Below are positions 1-7,456 of a stretch of DNA of 64,000 nucleotides, one piece after another. The position numbers and the translations under genes were made by a program. The notes under the pieces are model-generated. The model was given only the letters and a program-made list of their open reading frames with translations. It ran no database searches and was not told where the DNA came from. The stretch comes from Allokutzneria sp. NRRL B-24872 (GTDB lineage: Bacteria; Actinomycetota; Actinomycetes; Mycobacteriales; Pseudonocardiaceae), in NCBI RefSeq assembly GCF_002155965.1, contig NZ_MUMH01000086.1, positions 1-64,000 of the forward strand, in the 5' to 3' direction. How positions within the stretch are numbered: the stretch's first letter is position 1; each line of letters starts with the position of its first letter.

Positions 1-640
1 CGATGCGCACGTGCTCGTGCAGGCGGGGCAGCTGCGCGGTGACCTCGGTCCACCGGCCCGCGATCCGCTCCAGCGTCGCGAGGAAGTGGCCCGCCATGAT
101 CGTCAGGATCGAGGTCCCCGCGGCGGGATCAAGGCTCCACGCCAAGGCTTCTGGGAGGACGCTCCCGCCGAAGGGATCGCCCGCCGCGACCACGGACACC
201 GACTCGACCTCGCCGATCCGGCCCGCCGCGAGCAGCTCGGCGACGAACGCGGCGTCGGGGGAGTGGTAGCCCTGCATGACGATCCCGTGCAGCACCCCGG
301 CTTCCGCGGCCACTTCGGTCAGCTCGCGCGCCTGCTCCGCGCTCACGCCGAGCGGCCACTCGGAGACCACGTGCTTGCCCGCCGCCACCGCGTCCCTGAT
401 CACCGCGGCGTGCTCGGGCACCTTCACCGAGACCACCACGAGGTCGACGTCGGGATGCGCGGTGAGCTCGCGCGCGGTGGCGAAGGCGTGCGGAACACCG
501 AAGGCCGTCGCCATGTCGTCGGCGCTCTCCTGCCTGGTCGTGGCCACGGCCACCACCTCGAACCCGGGCAGCGCGGTGAGCACGGGCAGGTGTGATCCCG
601 CCGCCCAGCCGCTGGCCCCGACCACGCCCACCTTGATCAT
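1..640 (-). CDS. Gfo/Idh/MocA family oxidoreductase (C-terminus cut by window edge)
   Basis: The N-terminal 213 residues of an NAD(P)-dependent oxidoreductase of the Gfo/Idh/MocA family, running off the left edge. Residues 1-120 form a Rossmann fold with the dinucleotide loop VGVVGASGWAAGS at residues 4-16. Members usually oxidise or reduce sugars and related polyols in the cytoplasm. The family's conserved E-K-P motif reads E94-W95-P96 here, so the usual catalytic lysine is replaced and activity or cofactor chemistry may differ. The ATG start is supported by GGGAGGAG about 6 bases upstream. The gene diverges from a TetR regulator across an 80-base gap holding two palindromes, so that regulator probably controls it. 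Family assignment is firm; the substrate is unknown. Confidence 0.85.
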   Translation of the reverse strand, partial: MIKVGVVGASGWAAGSHLPVLTALPGFEVVAVATTRQESADDMATAFGVPHAFATARELTAHPDVDLVVVSVKVPEHAAVIRDAVAAGKHVVSEWPLGVSAEQARELTEVAAEAGVLHGIVMQGYHSPDAAFVAELLAAGRIGEVESVSVVAAGDPFGGSVLPEALAWSLDPAAGTSILTIMAGHFLATLERIAGRWTEVTAQLPRLHEHVRI

Positions 641-653
641 GACGACTCCTCCC

Positions 654-707
654 AGTTGTGTACCATGCGGTATATAACCACAGTAATGTACCGATAGGTA
701 TACAACT
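654..707. promoter_or_regulatory. Double palindromic operator between oxidoreductase and TetR gene
   Basis: Two copies of TACC-N4-GGTA lie at 661-672 (TACCATGCGGTA) and 689-700 (TACCGATAGGTA), with centres 28 bases apart. They are embedded in a larger inverted repeat whose outer arms are AGTTGT (654-659) and ACAACT (702-707). The site fills the divergent intergenic region, as expected for a TetR-family protein that represses itself and its neighbour. Protein binding is inferred. Confidence 0.7.
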
Positions 708-721
708 GGGAGGGGATCGCG

Positions 722-1309
722 GTGCCCGGTGGCCGCCCACGCGCCTTCGACATCGACGCCGCGCTCGACATCGCGCTGGAGGTGTTCTGGCGCAACGGCT
801 ACGACGGAACCTCGGTGGCGGAGCTGACCGCGGCCATGGGGATCACCAAGCCGAGCCTCTACGCGGCCTTCGGCAACAAGGAGGAACTGTTCACCGCCGT
901 GCTCGCCCGCTACGTCGAAGGGCCGGGTGCCTACGCCGCCGCCGCGCTCGACGCGCCGACCGGGCGCGAGGTGGTCGAAGGCCTGGTCCTGGGCGCGGTC
1001 GAGCTGACGGCGCAGTGCCCGGGGTGCCTGACCGTGCGCGCTGTGCACGCGTCAGGTGCGGAGGGGGCCCCGGTGCGCGAGGCCGCCGTCGCGCGTCGGA
1101 AGGCGGGGGAGACCGCGCTGCGCAGGCGTTTGGAGCGCGCGGGAGATCTGCCCGCCGGAACCGACGCTGCCGTGCTCGCGGCGCTCGTCCACACGGTCAC
1201 TGACGGGATCGCCGTCCAGGCGGCGGCCGGGCGCGGGCGATCGGAGCTGCTGCGGATCGCCGAGCTGGCAGTGGCTGCTATCTGGCCAGCAGCTCCTCAG
1301 CGACCTTGA
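722..1309 (+). CDS. TetR/AcrR family transcriptional regulator
   Basis: A 195-residue TetR-family regulator. The helix-turn-helix occupies about residues 29-57 (SVAELTAAMGITKPSLYAAF, then GNKEELF). The remainder is the divergent ligand-binding and dimerisation domain, so the inducer cannot be read from sequence. The GTG start at 722 is preceded by GGGAGGGG at about 7 bases. It diverges from the Gfo/Idh/MocA oxidoreductase across a double palindrome and is the obvious candidate to repress both genes. Its 3' end overlaps the convergent gene at 1278-1967 by 32 bases. Confidence 0.9.
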   Translation: MPGGRPRAFDIDAALDIALEVFWRNGYDGTSVAELTAAMGITKPSLYAAFGNKEELFTAVLARYVEGPGAYAAAALDAPTGREVVEGLVLGAVELTAQCPGCLTVRAVHASGAEGAPVREAAVARRKAGETALRRRLERAGDLPAGTDAAVLAALVHTVTDGIAVQAAAGRGRSELLRIAELAVAAIWPAAPQRP

Positions 1310-1967
1310 TCACCACGGACTGGGCGGTCTGCGCGGGGAAGGCCGTGTCGCCGAAGAAACCCTTGTCGTGCCCCCAGTACTTGATGAGGTAGTAGACGGC
1401 TCCCTTGCGCGCCACCAGGTTCGCCTCGGTCTGCGAGGTCTGCAACGACGAGGGGTCCAGGAGCGTGGCCTCGTCCGCGCCCGCGAGGGGCCGGTCCAAC
1501 GCGATCGGGTCCCTCGCGGCGCCCCGGTAGGAGCCCTTGGCCTGCTCGACGTCGCGCTCCGGCAGGCGGTTGACGCCGCGGAAGTCGTAGACGTGGATCT
1601 GGAGCTTGCGGGTGTCCTTGCCGTCCTTGCCCTTCGTCTGCTCCCAGAAGCAGTTGCTGTGCTTCATCCCGCGCGCCCTCGGCGGTTCACCGGCGAGGCG
1701 GAAGCTGCTGACCTTCGCCTCCTGCCGCAGTCCCGAGCTGATGTCGCACTGCGCCACCGGCTGCCCGCCCGGACCGGCGCCGGGGTCCTCGCCGGAGCTG
1801 TAGTTGAGGTAGAGCACGCCGAAGTACCCGCCGACACCCAGTACGAGAACCGCGATCACGATGCCCACGACCAGGCCCGTGCGCTTCTTCCTCGGCGGCT
1901 GCTGCGGGTGCCAGCCGGGGTACTGCTGCTGGGGATGCCAGTTCGACGGCGCGTTCACGGTCGACAA
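1278..1967 (-). CDS. Membrane-anchored extracytoplasmic protein of unknown function
   Basis: About 229 residues. The N-terminus is Pro/Gln/Trp-rich (WHPQQQYPGWHPQQPP), followed by a KKR stop-transfer signal, one transmembrane helix at about residues 29-50 and an extracytoplasmic domain with two cysteines. The layout and the spaced cysteines, the second in a C-x-W context, recall DUF3558-type secreted proteins of actinomycetes, but the match is loose. The start is uncertain. TTG at 1967 has no SD, and GTG at 1958 would suit a leaderless transcript from a TTGACA-like element at 1990-1995. The end overlaps the convergent TetR gene. No pathway role can be assigned. Confidence 0.7.
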   Translation of the reverse strand: MSTVNAPSNWHPQQQYPGWHPQQPPRKKRTGLVVGIVIAVLVLGVGGYFGVLYLNYSSGEDPGAGPGGQPVAQCDISSGLRQEAKVSSFRLAGEPPRARGMKHSNCFWEQTKGKDGKDTRKLQIHVYDFRGVNRLPERDVEQAKGSYRGAARDPIALDRPLAGADEATLLDPSSLQTSQTEANLVARKGAVYYLIKYWGHDKGFFGDTAFPAQTAQSVVIKVAEELLAR

Positions 1968-1995
1968 ACGTGGCGAGCGCGGTCCGCATTGTCAA
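1966..1995 (-). promoter_or_regulatory. Possible promoter of the membrane-anchored protein
   Basis: On the minus strand TTGACA lies at 1995-1990, with a weak -10-like CACGTT 17 bases downstream at 1972-1967. Transcription would begin close to the GTG at 1958, fitting the lack of an SD sequence. The -10 is poor, so this is tentative. Confidence 0.3.
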
Positions 1996-2095
1996 ATTCG
2001 CGTTCAACCGCTCCGCTTTGTCACAACTCCTCGTTGAGGAATTCACAAACGCTCAACAGGACCTCGCCGCATCGTGCGCCGGAGTGGTCCAGACC

Positions 2096-2161
2096 TTTCC
2101 CGTTTCGTACCGAAAGCGGGAAATAGAGCGCTCCCAGAAGCCGCTTGGAGTACGAAACGGG
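2096..2161. repeat. Nested inverted repeats in a 226-base intergenic region
   Basis: CCCGTTTCGTAC at 2099-2110 is exactly complementary to GTACGAAACGGG at 2150-2161. The left arm can also fold with the adjacent CGAAAGCGGGAAA (about 2111-2123), giving a hairpin with one bulged base. The two foldings are mutually exclusive. The element lies between two minus-strand genes, downstream of the EamA gene, and could be a terminator or an attenuator-like structure. No T-run follows, so a classical terminator is not assured. Nothing else recognisable lies in 1968-2193. Confidence 0.5.
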
Positions 2162-2193
2162 TTCTGGTCGGCCTGGCGGATGTGGGGTGCGCC

Positions 2194-3033
2194 TTACGCG
2201 ATGGGTTGGAGGGAGACCAGGAGGACGCCGCCGACCACGGTGGTGAGGCCGATGGCGCGGTGGGGTGTGAGGCGTTCGCGGAGGATGAGGACGCCGAGGA
2301 GCACTCCGACCACGACGTTGAGGGTGCGGCCGGTGGCGACGGCGCCGACGGGCTCGATCGCCAAGGCGAGCAGGACGAGGCAGTAGCTGGCCGGGGCGAG
2401 CAGCGCGATCGGCAGCGCGCGCCGCCACTGCGGCAGCACGGAGCGCAGGCGTCGGCGCGGCGCGAGCACGGCGGTGAGCACCACGACCTGGCCGAGGCTC
2501 GCGACGGCGAGGTACGGCAGCGGGTGCACGCCGAGCGACGCCATCGCGTAGCCGTCCCACAACGTGTACGCGCAGCTGCACACGGCGACGGCCAGGCCGA
2601 GGGCCGAGCCGCGCGCGAGGCCGTGCCCGGGCCGCACGCGATCCATGATCAGCACACCGACGAGCACCGCCGCGACGCCCCACCACGCCTGGGGTGACGG
2701 GGAGCCGGTCCAGGGGATGGCGGCGAGCGTCACGAGCACGGGGGTCATGCCTCGGCTGACGGCGTAGACCACGGAGAACTCGCCCTCGCCGTAGGCGCGT
2801 TGCAGGACAACGGCGTAGGCGGTGTGCAGCACCATGCTGACCAGGCCGGGCCACCATTGCGCGGCGAGCGTGCCGTTCGCGAGCGACCACAACACCAGTC
2901 CCAGTGCCACAGGTGTGGTGATCACGGCGTAGAGCCAGACGAACTCCGGCTCCTTCTGGCCCGAGGACTTCACGAGCAGGTTCCACGACGCGTGGCACAC
3001 GGCGGCCGCGGTCAGCAGCAGTAAGGCGATCAC
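2194..3033 (-). CDS. EamA/DMT-superfamily membrane transporter
   Basis: A 279-residue integral membrane protein with about ten hydrophobic helices arranged as two five-helix EamA repeats, the usual length for the drug/metabolite transporter superfamily. It probably exports or exchanges a small metabolite; the substrate cannot be read. The GTG start at 3033-3031 has no SD and sits directly against a 15-base palindrome. A TAGACA element inside that palindrome would place transcription at or near the start codon, so the mRNA may be leaderless and the palindrome would block it when bound. Codon 4 is TTA (3022-3024), very rare in such GC-rich DNA and possibly bldA-dependent. The divergent TetR gene at 3087 is the likely regulator. 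Confidence 0.88.
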   Translation of the reverse strand: MIALLLLTAAAVCHASWNLLVKSSGQKEPEFVWLYAVITTPVALGLVLWSLANGTLAAQWWPGLVSMVLHTAYAVVLQRAYGEGEFSVVYAVSRGMTPVLVTLAAIPWTGSPSPQAWWGVAAVLVGVLIMDRVRPGHGLARGSALGLAVAVCSCAYTLWDGYAMASLGVHPLPYLAVASLGQVVVLTAVLAPRRRLRSVLPQWRRALPIALLAPASYCLVLLALAIEPVGAVATGRTLNVVVGVLLGVLILRERLTPHRAIGLTTVVGGVLLVSLQPIA

Positions 3034-3072
3034 GTAGACAGTGTCTACACGACTAGGGTAGACGGCGTCTAC
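3034..3072. promoter_or_regulatory. Twin TetR-type operators between EamA transporter and TetR gene
   Basis: Two 15-base palindromes share identical arms GTAGAC-N3-GTCTAC: GTAGACAGTGTCTAC at 3034-3048 and GTAGACGGCGTCTAC at 3058-3072. Their centres are 24 bases apart. They fill the gap between the divergent start codons. Conservation of arms but not spacer indicates a protein-binding site, most likely for the adjacent TetR protein. Confidence 0.8.
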
Positions 3073-3086
3073 GGCAGGAGGCGCTC

Positions 3087-3620
3087 ATGGACGGACTGCG
3101 GAACCAGCTGCTCGACGCGGCGGCGCGGATTCTCGACGAGAACGGCATCGAGGCCGTGACCATCCGCGAGACCGCGCGGCAGTGCGGCGTCTCGCACGGG
3201 GCGCCGCGACGGCACTTCCCCTCGCGGGCGGTGCTGCTGGGCCACCTCGCCAAGCGCGTCGCCGCCGAACTCACCGAGGAGTTCGACGCGACCGACGGCG
3301 ACCCGCGGCGGCTGGCGAAGATCTACGTCGAGTTCGCGGCGCGGCGCCCGCACGCCTTCGACCTGCTGCTGCGGCACGATCTGCTCGAAGCTTCCGGGGC
3401 CGATCTGCGGTCCACGACGCTTCCCCTGGTCGCCCGCTGGCGCGACGCGTGGTGCGCCCAGAACCCCGCCGACTCCGACGCGGACGCGCTCGCGCGGCTG
3501 ACCGCCGTGCACGGCATCGCCTCACTGGTGTCCCACCGGGCGCACGAGGTCGTGGGGCTGGAGCCGGAGGAACTGCTCGGACGAGTCCTGCGGTCGCAGA
3601 ATTTCTCGGAAAGGATGTAA
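3087..3620 (+). CDS. TetR/AcrR family regulator
   Basis: A 177-residue TetR-family protein. The helix-turn-helix is near residues 25-47 (TIRETARQCGVSHGAPRRHF). The C-terminal half resembles the WHG-type ligand domain of this family, but only weakly by eye. The ATG at 3087 has a strong SD (GCAGGAGG) at 6-7 bases. It is divergent from the EamA transporter and separated from it by twin palindromes, the classic layout of a local repressor controlling an exporter. The ligand is unknown. Confidence 0.88.
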   Translation: MDGLRNQLLDAAARILDENGIEAVTIRETARQCGVSHGAPRRHFPSRAVLLGHLAKRVAAELTEEFDATDGDPRRLAKIYVEFAARRPHAFDLLLRHDLLEASGADLRSTTLPLVARWRDAWCAQNPADSDADALARLTAVHGIASLVSHRAHEVVGLEPEELLGRVLRSQNFSERM

Positions 3621-3674
3621 GAACCGGGCGGCTGCGCGCATTACCGGGTGAGAAGCATCCGTGAGGGAGAACGC

Positions 3675-4181
3675 GTGGCCGAGGCCGACCAGTTCCGCGA
3701 GCTGTACAACGCGTGCTACCCGCGCGTGCTCGCCTACGCCAGCGGCCACGTCGGTCGTCAGCTCGGCGAGGACGTCGTGAGCGAGACGTTCGCGGTGGCG
3801 TGGCGCAGGCGGCACGAGATCCCGGTGCCGCCGCTGCCGTGGCTGCTCGGGGTGGCCCGCAACCTGCTGCGCACGTCGCGCCGCACGGAGATCAGGCAGT
3901 ACGAGCTGGCGGCGGCCACCGCTCGGCACGAGCAGTTCGGCGAGGACACCGGCGGCATCGTCACCGAGCGCGCCGCCGTCCTGGCGGCGCTGCGCACGCT
4001 GCCGGAGTCCGAACAGGAGCTGCTGACCCTCGTCGCCTGGCACGGCCTCACGCCCAAGGAAGCGGCGAAGGTCCTCGGATGCTCGACGGCGACCTTCGCG
4101 GTTCGCCTGCACCGCGCGCGGCGCCGCCTGGAGAAGGCGGTCGCCGACACCCAGGACGCTGCTGTGGGAGGACGGTCGTGA
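3675..4181 (+). CDS. RNA polymerase sigma factor, sigma-70/ECF family
   Basis: A 168-residue sigma factor. Region 2 spans about residues 7-70 (FRELYNACYPRVLAYA, then EDVVSETFAVAWRR) and region 4 about residues 108-155 (LRTLPESEQELLTLVAWHGL, then a helix-turn-helix ending in AVRLHRARRRL). I chose GTG at 3675 because GAGGGAG lies 7-8 bases upstream and the N-terminus then fits the family; an in-frame GTG at 3648 is a weaker alternative. The stop overlaps the next start by one base (TGATG), so the sigma factor and the CU044_5270-like membrane protein are translationally coupled. That partner may hold or modulate it. Promoter specificity is unknown. Confidence 0.9.
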   Translation: MAEADQFRELYNACYPRVLAYASGHVGRQLGEDVVSETFAVAWRRRHEIPVPPLPWLLGVARNLLRTSRRTEIRQYELAAATARHEQFGEDTGGIVTERAAVLAALRTLPESEQELLTLVAWHGLTPKEAAKVLGCSTATFAVRLHRARRRLEKAVADTQDAAVGGRS

Positions 4182-5266
4182 TGGCACGCGCCAAGAGAGA
4201 CGTGATGAAGGCGCTCGCCGACGCTCGTCCGGAAGCGCTCGATCCGGAGCGGCTGGCCGGATCTCCACGTCAGCAAAGGGATCTGGAGCAGATCATCAGC
4301 GCGGCGATCACGCCCGCGCGCCCGAGGTCGGTGCGGCGGTGGCTGCCCGTCGGCGCGGTCGGCGCGGTGGCGGCGGTCGCGGCCGGGATCGTCCTGTTCG
4401 CTCCGACGCAGCCGAGCTTTCCGGATGTGAACCGGGTTCTGGTGGACGCGGCGAACAAGCTCGTCGAGCCCGGTCCCGAAGGCACTTACTGGGAGACCAA
4501 GACCCGGCACAGCTCCACGTGGCCCGTCGCCGCCGGAGATCGCAGGTTCGCGCTCGTGATCGAGGAGGAGCGCGAGGTGTCCCTCGGCAGGAAGCCGGAG
4601 AGCAAGAGTCGCGCGGTGAGCGGGCTCAATGCCGTGACCAGGCCGCGCACGCTCGCCGACGAGCAGGCCTGGCGCGCCGCCGGTACACCGGCCTCAGCGC
4701 AGCTGCTGTCCGACGTTGGAGTGCGCGAGGGCGCCGTCGCGCTGGGGCAGCGGCCACCGGCGATCAAGCCGCTGCCGTGGCTGTCCGGTCGCGAGGACCA
4801 CGCCGGCCTGCCGAAGGACGCGGACGGACTCCGCAGGCACCTGACTGAGCGTTACCGCGAGGAAGCCGGAGCGGGGACCGTTTCGGACGCGTGGTTGGTC
4901 GACCGCGCCCGCGAGCTGATCACCTCGCCCGTCGCGAAGGAGACCAGGGCGGCGGCCTACGAGGTGATCGCCGGAACCGCCGGAGTGCGTTCCCTTGGCG
5001 AGCGCGCAGACCCGTTGGGGCGCAAGGGCAATGCGATCGCCCTGCCGACGCGCCGGGACGACGCGCTCGGTCTCGTGGAGCAGCAGCTGATCATCGACCC
5101 CGGCACCGGGCTTCCGCTGGCGTCGCAGGAGGTGCTGGTGGTACCCGGTGCCAGCGCGGCGAGCGTGGGCCTGGCGGCGGGCGACATCGTCCGCTCCGAG
5201 ACGCTGCTCGGGCTCGGCTGGACCGATCAGCAACGCGACATCCCCGGGGCCATCGGCCCGCGCTGA
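4181..5266 (+). CDS. CU044_5270 family membrane protein, putative sigma partner
   Basis: 361 residues. A cytoplasmic N-terminal segment of about 50 residues is followed by one transmembrane helix (about residues 53-74) and a large extracytoplasmic domain. This layout, directly behind an ECF-like sigma gene, matches the actinobacterial CU044_5270 family, often considered anti-sigma-like, although I see no zinc-binding HxxxCxxC anti-sigma motif. The ATG at 4181 overlaps the sigma stop codon and has GGGAGGA upstream. A role in sensing an envelope signal and controlling the sigma factor is inferred from context only. Confidence 0.75.
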   Translation: MARAKRDVMKALADARPEALDPERLAGSPRQQRDLEQIISAAITPARPRSVRRWLPVGAVGAVAAVAAGIVLFAPTQPSFPDVNRVLVDAANKLVEPGPEGTYWETKTRHSSTWPVAAGDRRFALVIEEEREVSLGRKPESKSRAVSGLNAVTRPRTLADEQAWRAAGTPASAQLLSDVGVREGAVALGQRPPAIKPLPWLSGREDHAGLPKDADGLRRHLTERYREEAGAGTVSDAWLVDRARELITSPVAKETRAAAYEVIAGTAGVRSLGERADPLGRKGNAIALPTRRDDALGLVEQQLIIDPGTGLPLASQEVLVVPGASAASVGLAAGDIVRSETLLGLGWTDQQRDIPGAIGPR

Positions 5267-5337
5267 CCGAACACCGGTTCATCCACTGTGGACGGACTGG
5301 CGCTGAATCCTGCCTGAAATCGAGAGGAAAAGCCCTG

Positions 5338-6192
5338 ATGACAACGCTTCGCAGCACTTTCGCGCTGGCAGCGGCCGGACTGCTGCTCGCCGGTTGTGGA
5401 TCATCCACAGTGGAGGAGAAACCTGCGGCCCCTTCGCCGACCGCGGCTTCCGAGGACAAGTCGGTCAAGGTCGGCAACCTGGTCGCGGAGTGCATGAAGA
5501 AGAAGGGCTTCACCTACGTCGCGGTGACCGCCCCGCAGAACACCGAGGACGCGAACAACCCCAACGGGAAGGACCCGACGCTCGTCCCGTACGACGCGCT
5601 CAAGACCTTCCGGCAGAAGTACGGGTTCGGCGTCTTTGCCCGCGATGTCTTCCCGCAGGACCCTGCGGTCAACCCGCGGACCGAGCAACAGACTGATCCC
5701 AACCAGGCCATCCGCGACGGCCTCGACGCGGCGCAGAAGGACGCCTACGACATCGCGCTCACGAGCGGCACCCGCACCGACTCCGGCGCGAAGAAACGCA
5801 TGTTGGACGGGCAGGGGTGCATGGGCGAAGCGCACAAGGCCGTGTACGGCGACCGCGAGGACGCGGCCGACCCGAAGCGCGAGGCCGAGTACAACCGGGC
5901 GCGCCAGGCGTTCGAGAACGACCCGGCGGTCGTGCGCACCTCGCAGAGCTACGCGAGCTGCTTGCGCCGCCTCGGCCGGAATGTCACCTCGGCCAAGCCC
6001 GGTGAGATCGAAACCTTTGTGCAGCAGTCTTTTCAGGCGCGCAGGGGTGAGGCGCCGATCGATGCCACCGCCGCGCGCAAGGGGCTGGATGACGAGGTCA
6101 AGGCGGCGCTGGAGGACCTTGAGTGCGGCAAGGACTACCTCGCCGCGGCCAAGCCGCACACGGAGAAGCTGATCGCGGCCGGGGCCGGCTGA
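5338..6192 (+). CDS. Putative lipoprotein of unknown function
   Basis: 284 residues with a lipoprotein signal peptide ending in lipobox LLAGC; the lipidated cysteine would be Cys20. The mature protein is charged and helix-rich, with several spaced cysteines (ECMKKKGF, GQGCMGEAH, SYASCLRRLG, LECGKDY). I recognise no family with confidence. The ATG at 5338 has GAGAGG about 9 bases upstream. It lies 71 bases after the CU044_5270-like gene and one base before the adaptor gene, so it is probably cotranscribed with the ABC transporter and may be its surface partner. Copies of the palindrome TCCAC(A/T)GTGGA lie just before (5282) and just inside (5404) the gene. Confidence 0.8.
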   Translation: MTTLRSTFALAAAGLLLAGCGSSTVEEKPAAPSPTAASEDKSVKVGNLVAECMKKKGFTYVAVTAPQNTEDANNPNGKDPTLVPYDALKTFRQKYGFGVFARDVFPQDPAVNPRTEQQTDPNQAIRDGLDAAQKDAYDIALTSGTRTDSGAKKRMLDGQGCMGEAHKAVYGDREDAADPKREAEYNRARQAFENDPAVVRTSQSYASCLRRLGRNVTSAKPGEIETFVQQSFQARRGEAPIDATAARKGLDDEVKAALEDLECGKDYLAAAKPHTEKLIAAGAG

Positions 6193-6193
6193 C

Positions 6194-7456
6194 GTGGTCG
6201 CCCCGAGCCCTCGGCGCACTCTCGTCGTGGTGGTGTGCGCCGCGCTGGCCACCGGCGCGGTCGGCTGGATCGTCGGTACGCAGGTGCGCTCGCCCGCCGA
6301 TGCCGCCGCCGAGCACCGCGCGCCGTCGCCGTCCTTGGTGACCGCGCCGGTGCTCCGCAAAGCGCTGACCAGCACCGTCGTCATCCAGGGCACGGTCGCG
6401 TACTCGGCGGCTACGCCATTGGCGCTCAACGGCGTCGTCGGTTCGCCGGGGGAGTCGTCGGAGAAGGCGCAGCTGATCACCAAGGCGCCCAGCGCGGGCG
6501 GCACGGTGAAGGCGGGCGATGTGCTCCTGGAGGTGAGTGGGCGGCCGGTCTTCGTGCTGCCCGGCGAGGTGCCGATGTACCGCACACTCACACCGGGGTC
6601 CAAGGGCGACGACGTGAAGCAGCTCCAGGCCGCGCTAGTGGCTCTGGGACACGCGTCCGGCCTGCGCAGCGGGACCTTCGACAATGCGACGGCGACGGCG
6701 GTGGGCAAGCTCTACGCTCGCGCCGGGTATGAGGAGCAGAAGCCGACCGCCGAGCAGCGGCGGCAGCTCAGGACCTTGGAGCAGGCCGTCGACGACGCCA
6801 AGGCCGCGCTCGACGCGGTGCCGCCCGACGCGGATCGCGGGCGGGCGCACCGTGCTCACAACGACGCGAAGGCGGAGCTGAACACCTTCCGCGCGAGCTA
6901 CGGAACATCGGTGCCGTCCGGCGAGGTCCTGTTCCTGCCAAGGCTTCCCGTGCGTTTGGACGCGGTCACGGCGAAGGCCGGTGCTGCGGCGAGCGGGCAG
7001 ATCGGGACGGTGACCGACCCGACCGTGCACGTGCAGGGCGCTGTGCCCACGCTCGACGCGCGGCTGCTGAGGGCCGGGCTGTCGGCGACGCTGCTCGCCA
7101 CTGATGGAACTGAGGTCCCCGCGACACTGGATACCCTCGGTGGCGACACGCAGTCCGCTGCCAGCACGGCCTTTCGGATCGTGCCCAAGGACCAAGCGGC
7201 ACTCGCTCCCTTCGCCGGGCAAGCGGTTCGGGTGACGGTGCAGGTCGGCGCGACGGAGGGCGAAGTGCTCGTCGTCCCCGTCGCAGCTGTGATCACCGGG
7301 GCGGACGGGCGCACGCGGGTGCGTGTTGTCTCCGCCGAGCAGGTGGTTCGTGACGTTTCTGTGCGCACAGGGCTCACCGCTTTTGGTGAGGTGCACGTGA
7401 CACCGCTCGAAGGTGTTCTTGCGCAAGGTGATCGCGTGCTGGTCGGTGGTTCGTGA
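6194..7456 (+). CDS. Membrane-fusion/adaptor protein with peptidoglycan-binding domain
   Basis: 420 residues. A transmembrane anchor lies at about residues 9-28. It is followed by HlyD/MacA-like lipoyl half-motifs around residues 50-125, a peptidoglycan-binding type 1 domain at about 132-180 (LTPGSKGDDVKQLQAALVAL), a coiled-coil segment at about 184-230, and the returning lipoyl and beta-barrel parts. The peptidoglycan-binding unit is inserted at the hairpin position, as suits a Gram-positive envelope. It would couple the ABC transporter encoded next to the cell wall. GTG at 6194 starts one base after the lipoprotein stop, and its own stop overlaps the ATPase start, indicating one operon. The substrate is unknown. 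Confidence 0.85.
   Translation: MVAPSPRRTLVVVVCAALATGAVGWIVGTQVRSPADAAAEHRAPSPSLVTAPVLRKALTSTVVIQGTVAYSAATPLALNGVVGSPGESSEKAQLITKAPSAGGTVKAGDVLLEVSGRPVFVLPGEVPMYRTLTPGSKGDDVKQLQAALVALGHASGLRSGTFDNATATAVGKLYARAGYEEQKPTAEQRRQLRTLEQAVDDAKAALDAVPPDADRGRAHRAHNDAKAELNTFRASYGTSVPSGEVLFLPRLPVRLDAVTAKAGAAASGQIGTVTDPTVHVQGAVPTLDARLLRAGLSATLLATDGTEVPATLDTLGGDTQSAASTAFRIVPKDQAALAPFAGQAVRVTVQVGATEGEVLVVPVAAVITGADGRTRVRVVSAEQVVRDVSVRTGLTAFGEVHVTPLEGVLAQGDRVLVGGS

Noticed and set aside
3648-3674. Upstream GTG start for the sigma factor
   Set aside because: It would place the evident SD (GAGGGAG) inside the gene and add residues outside the family core.
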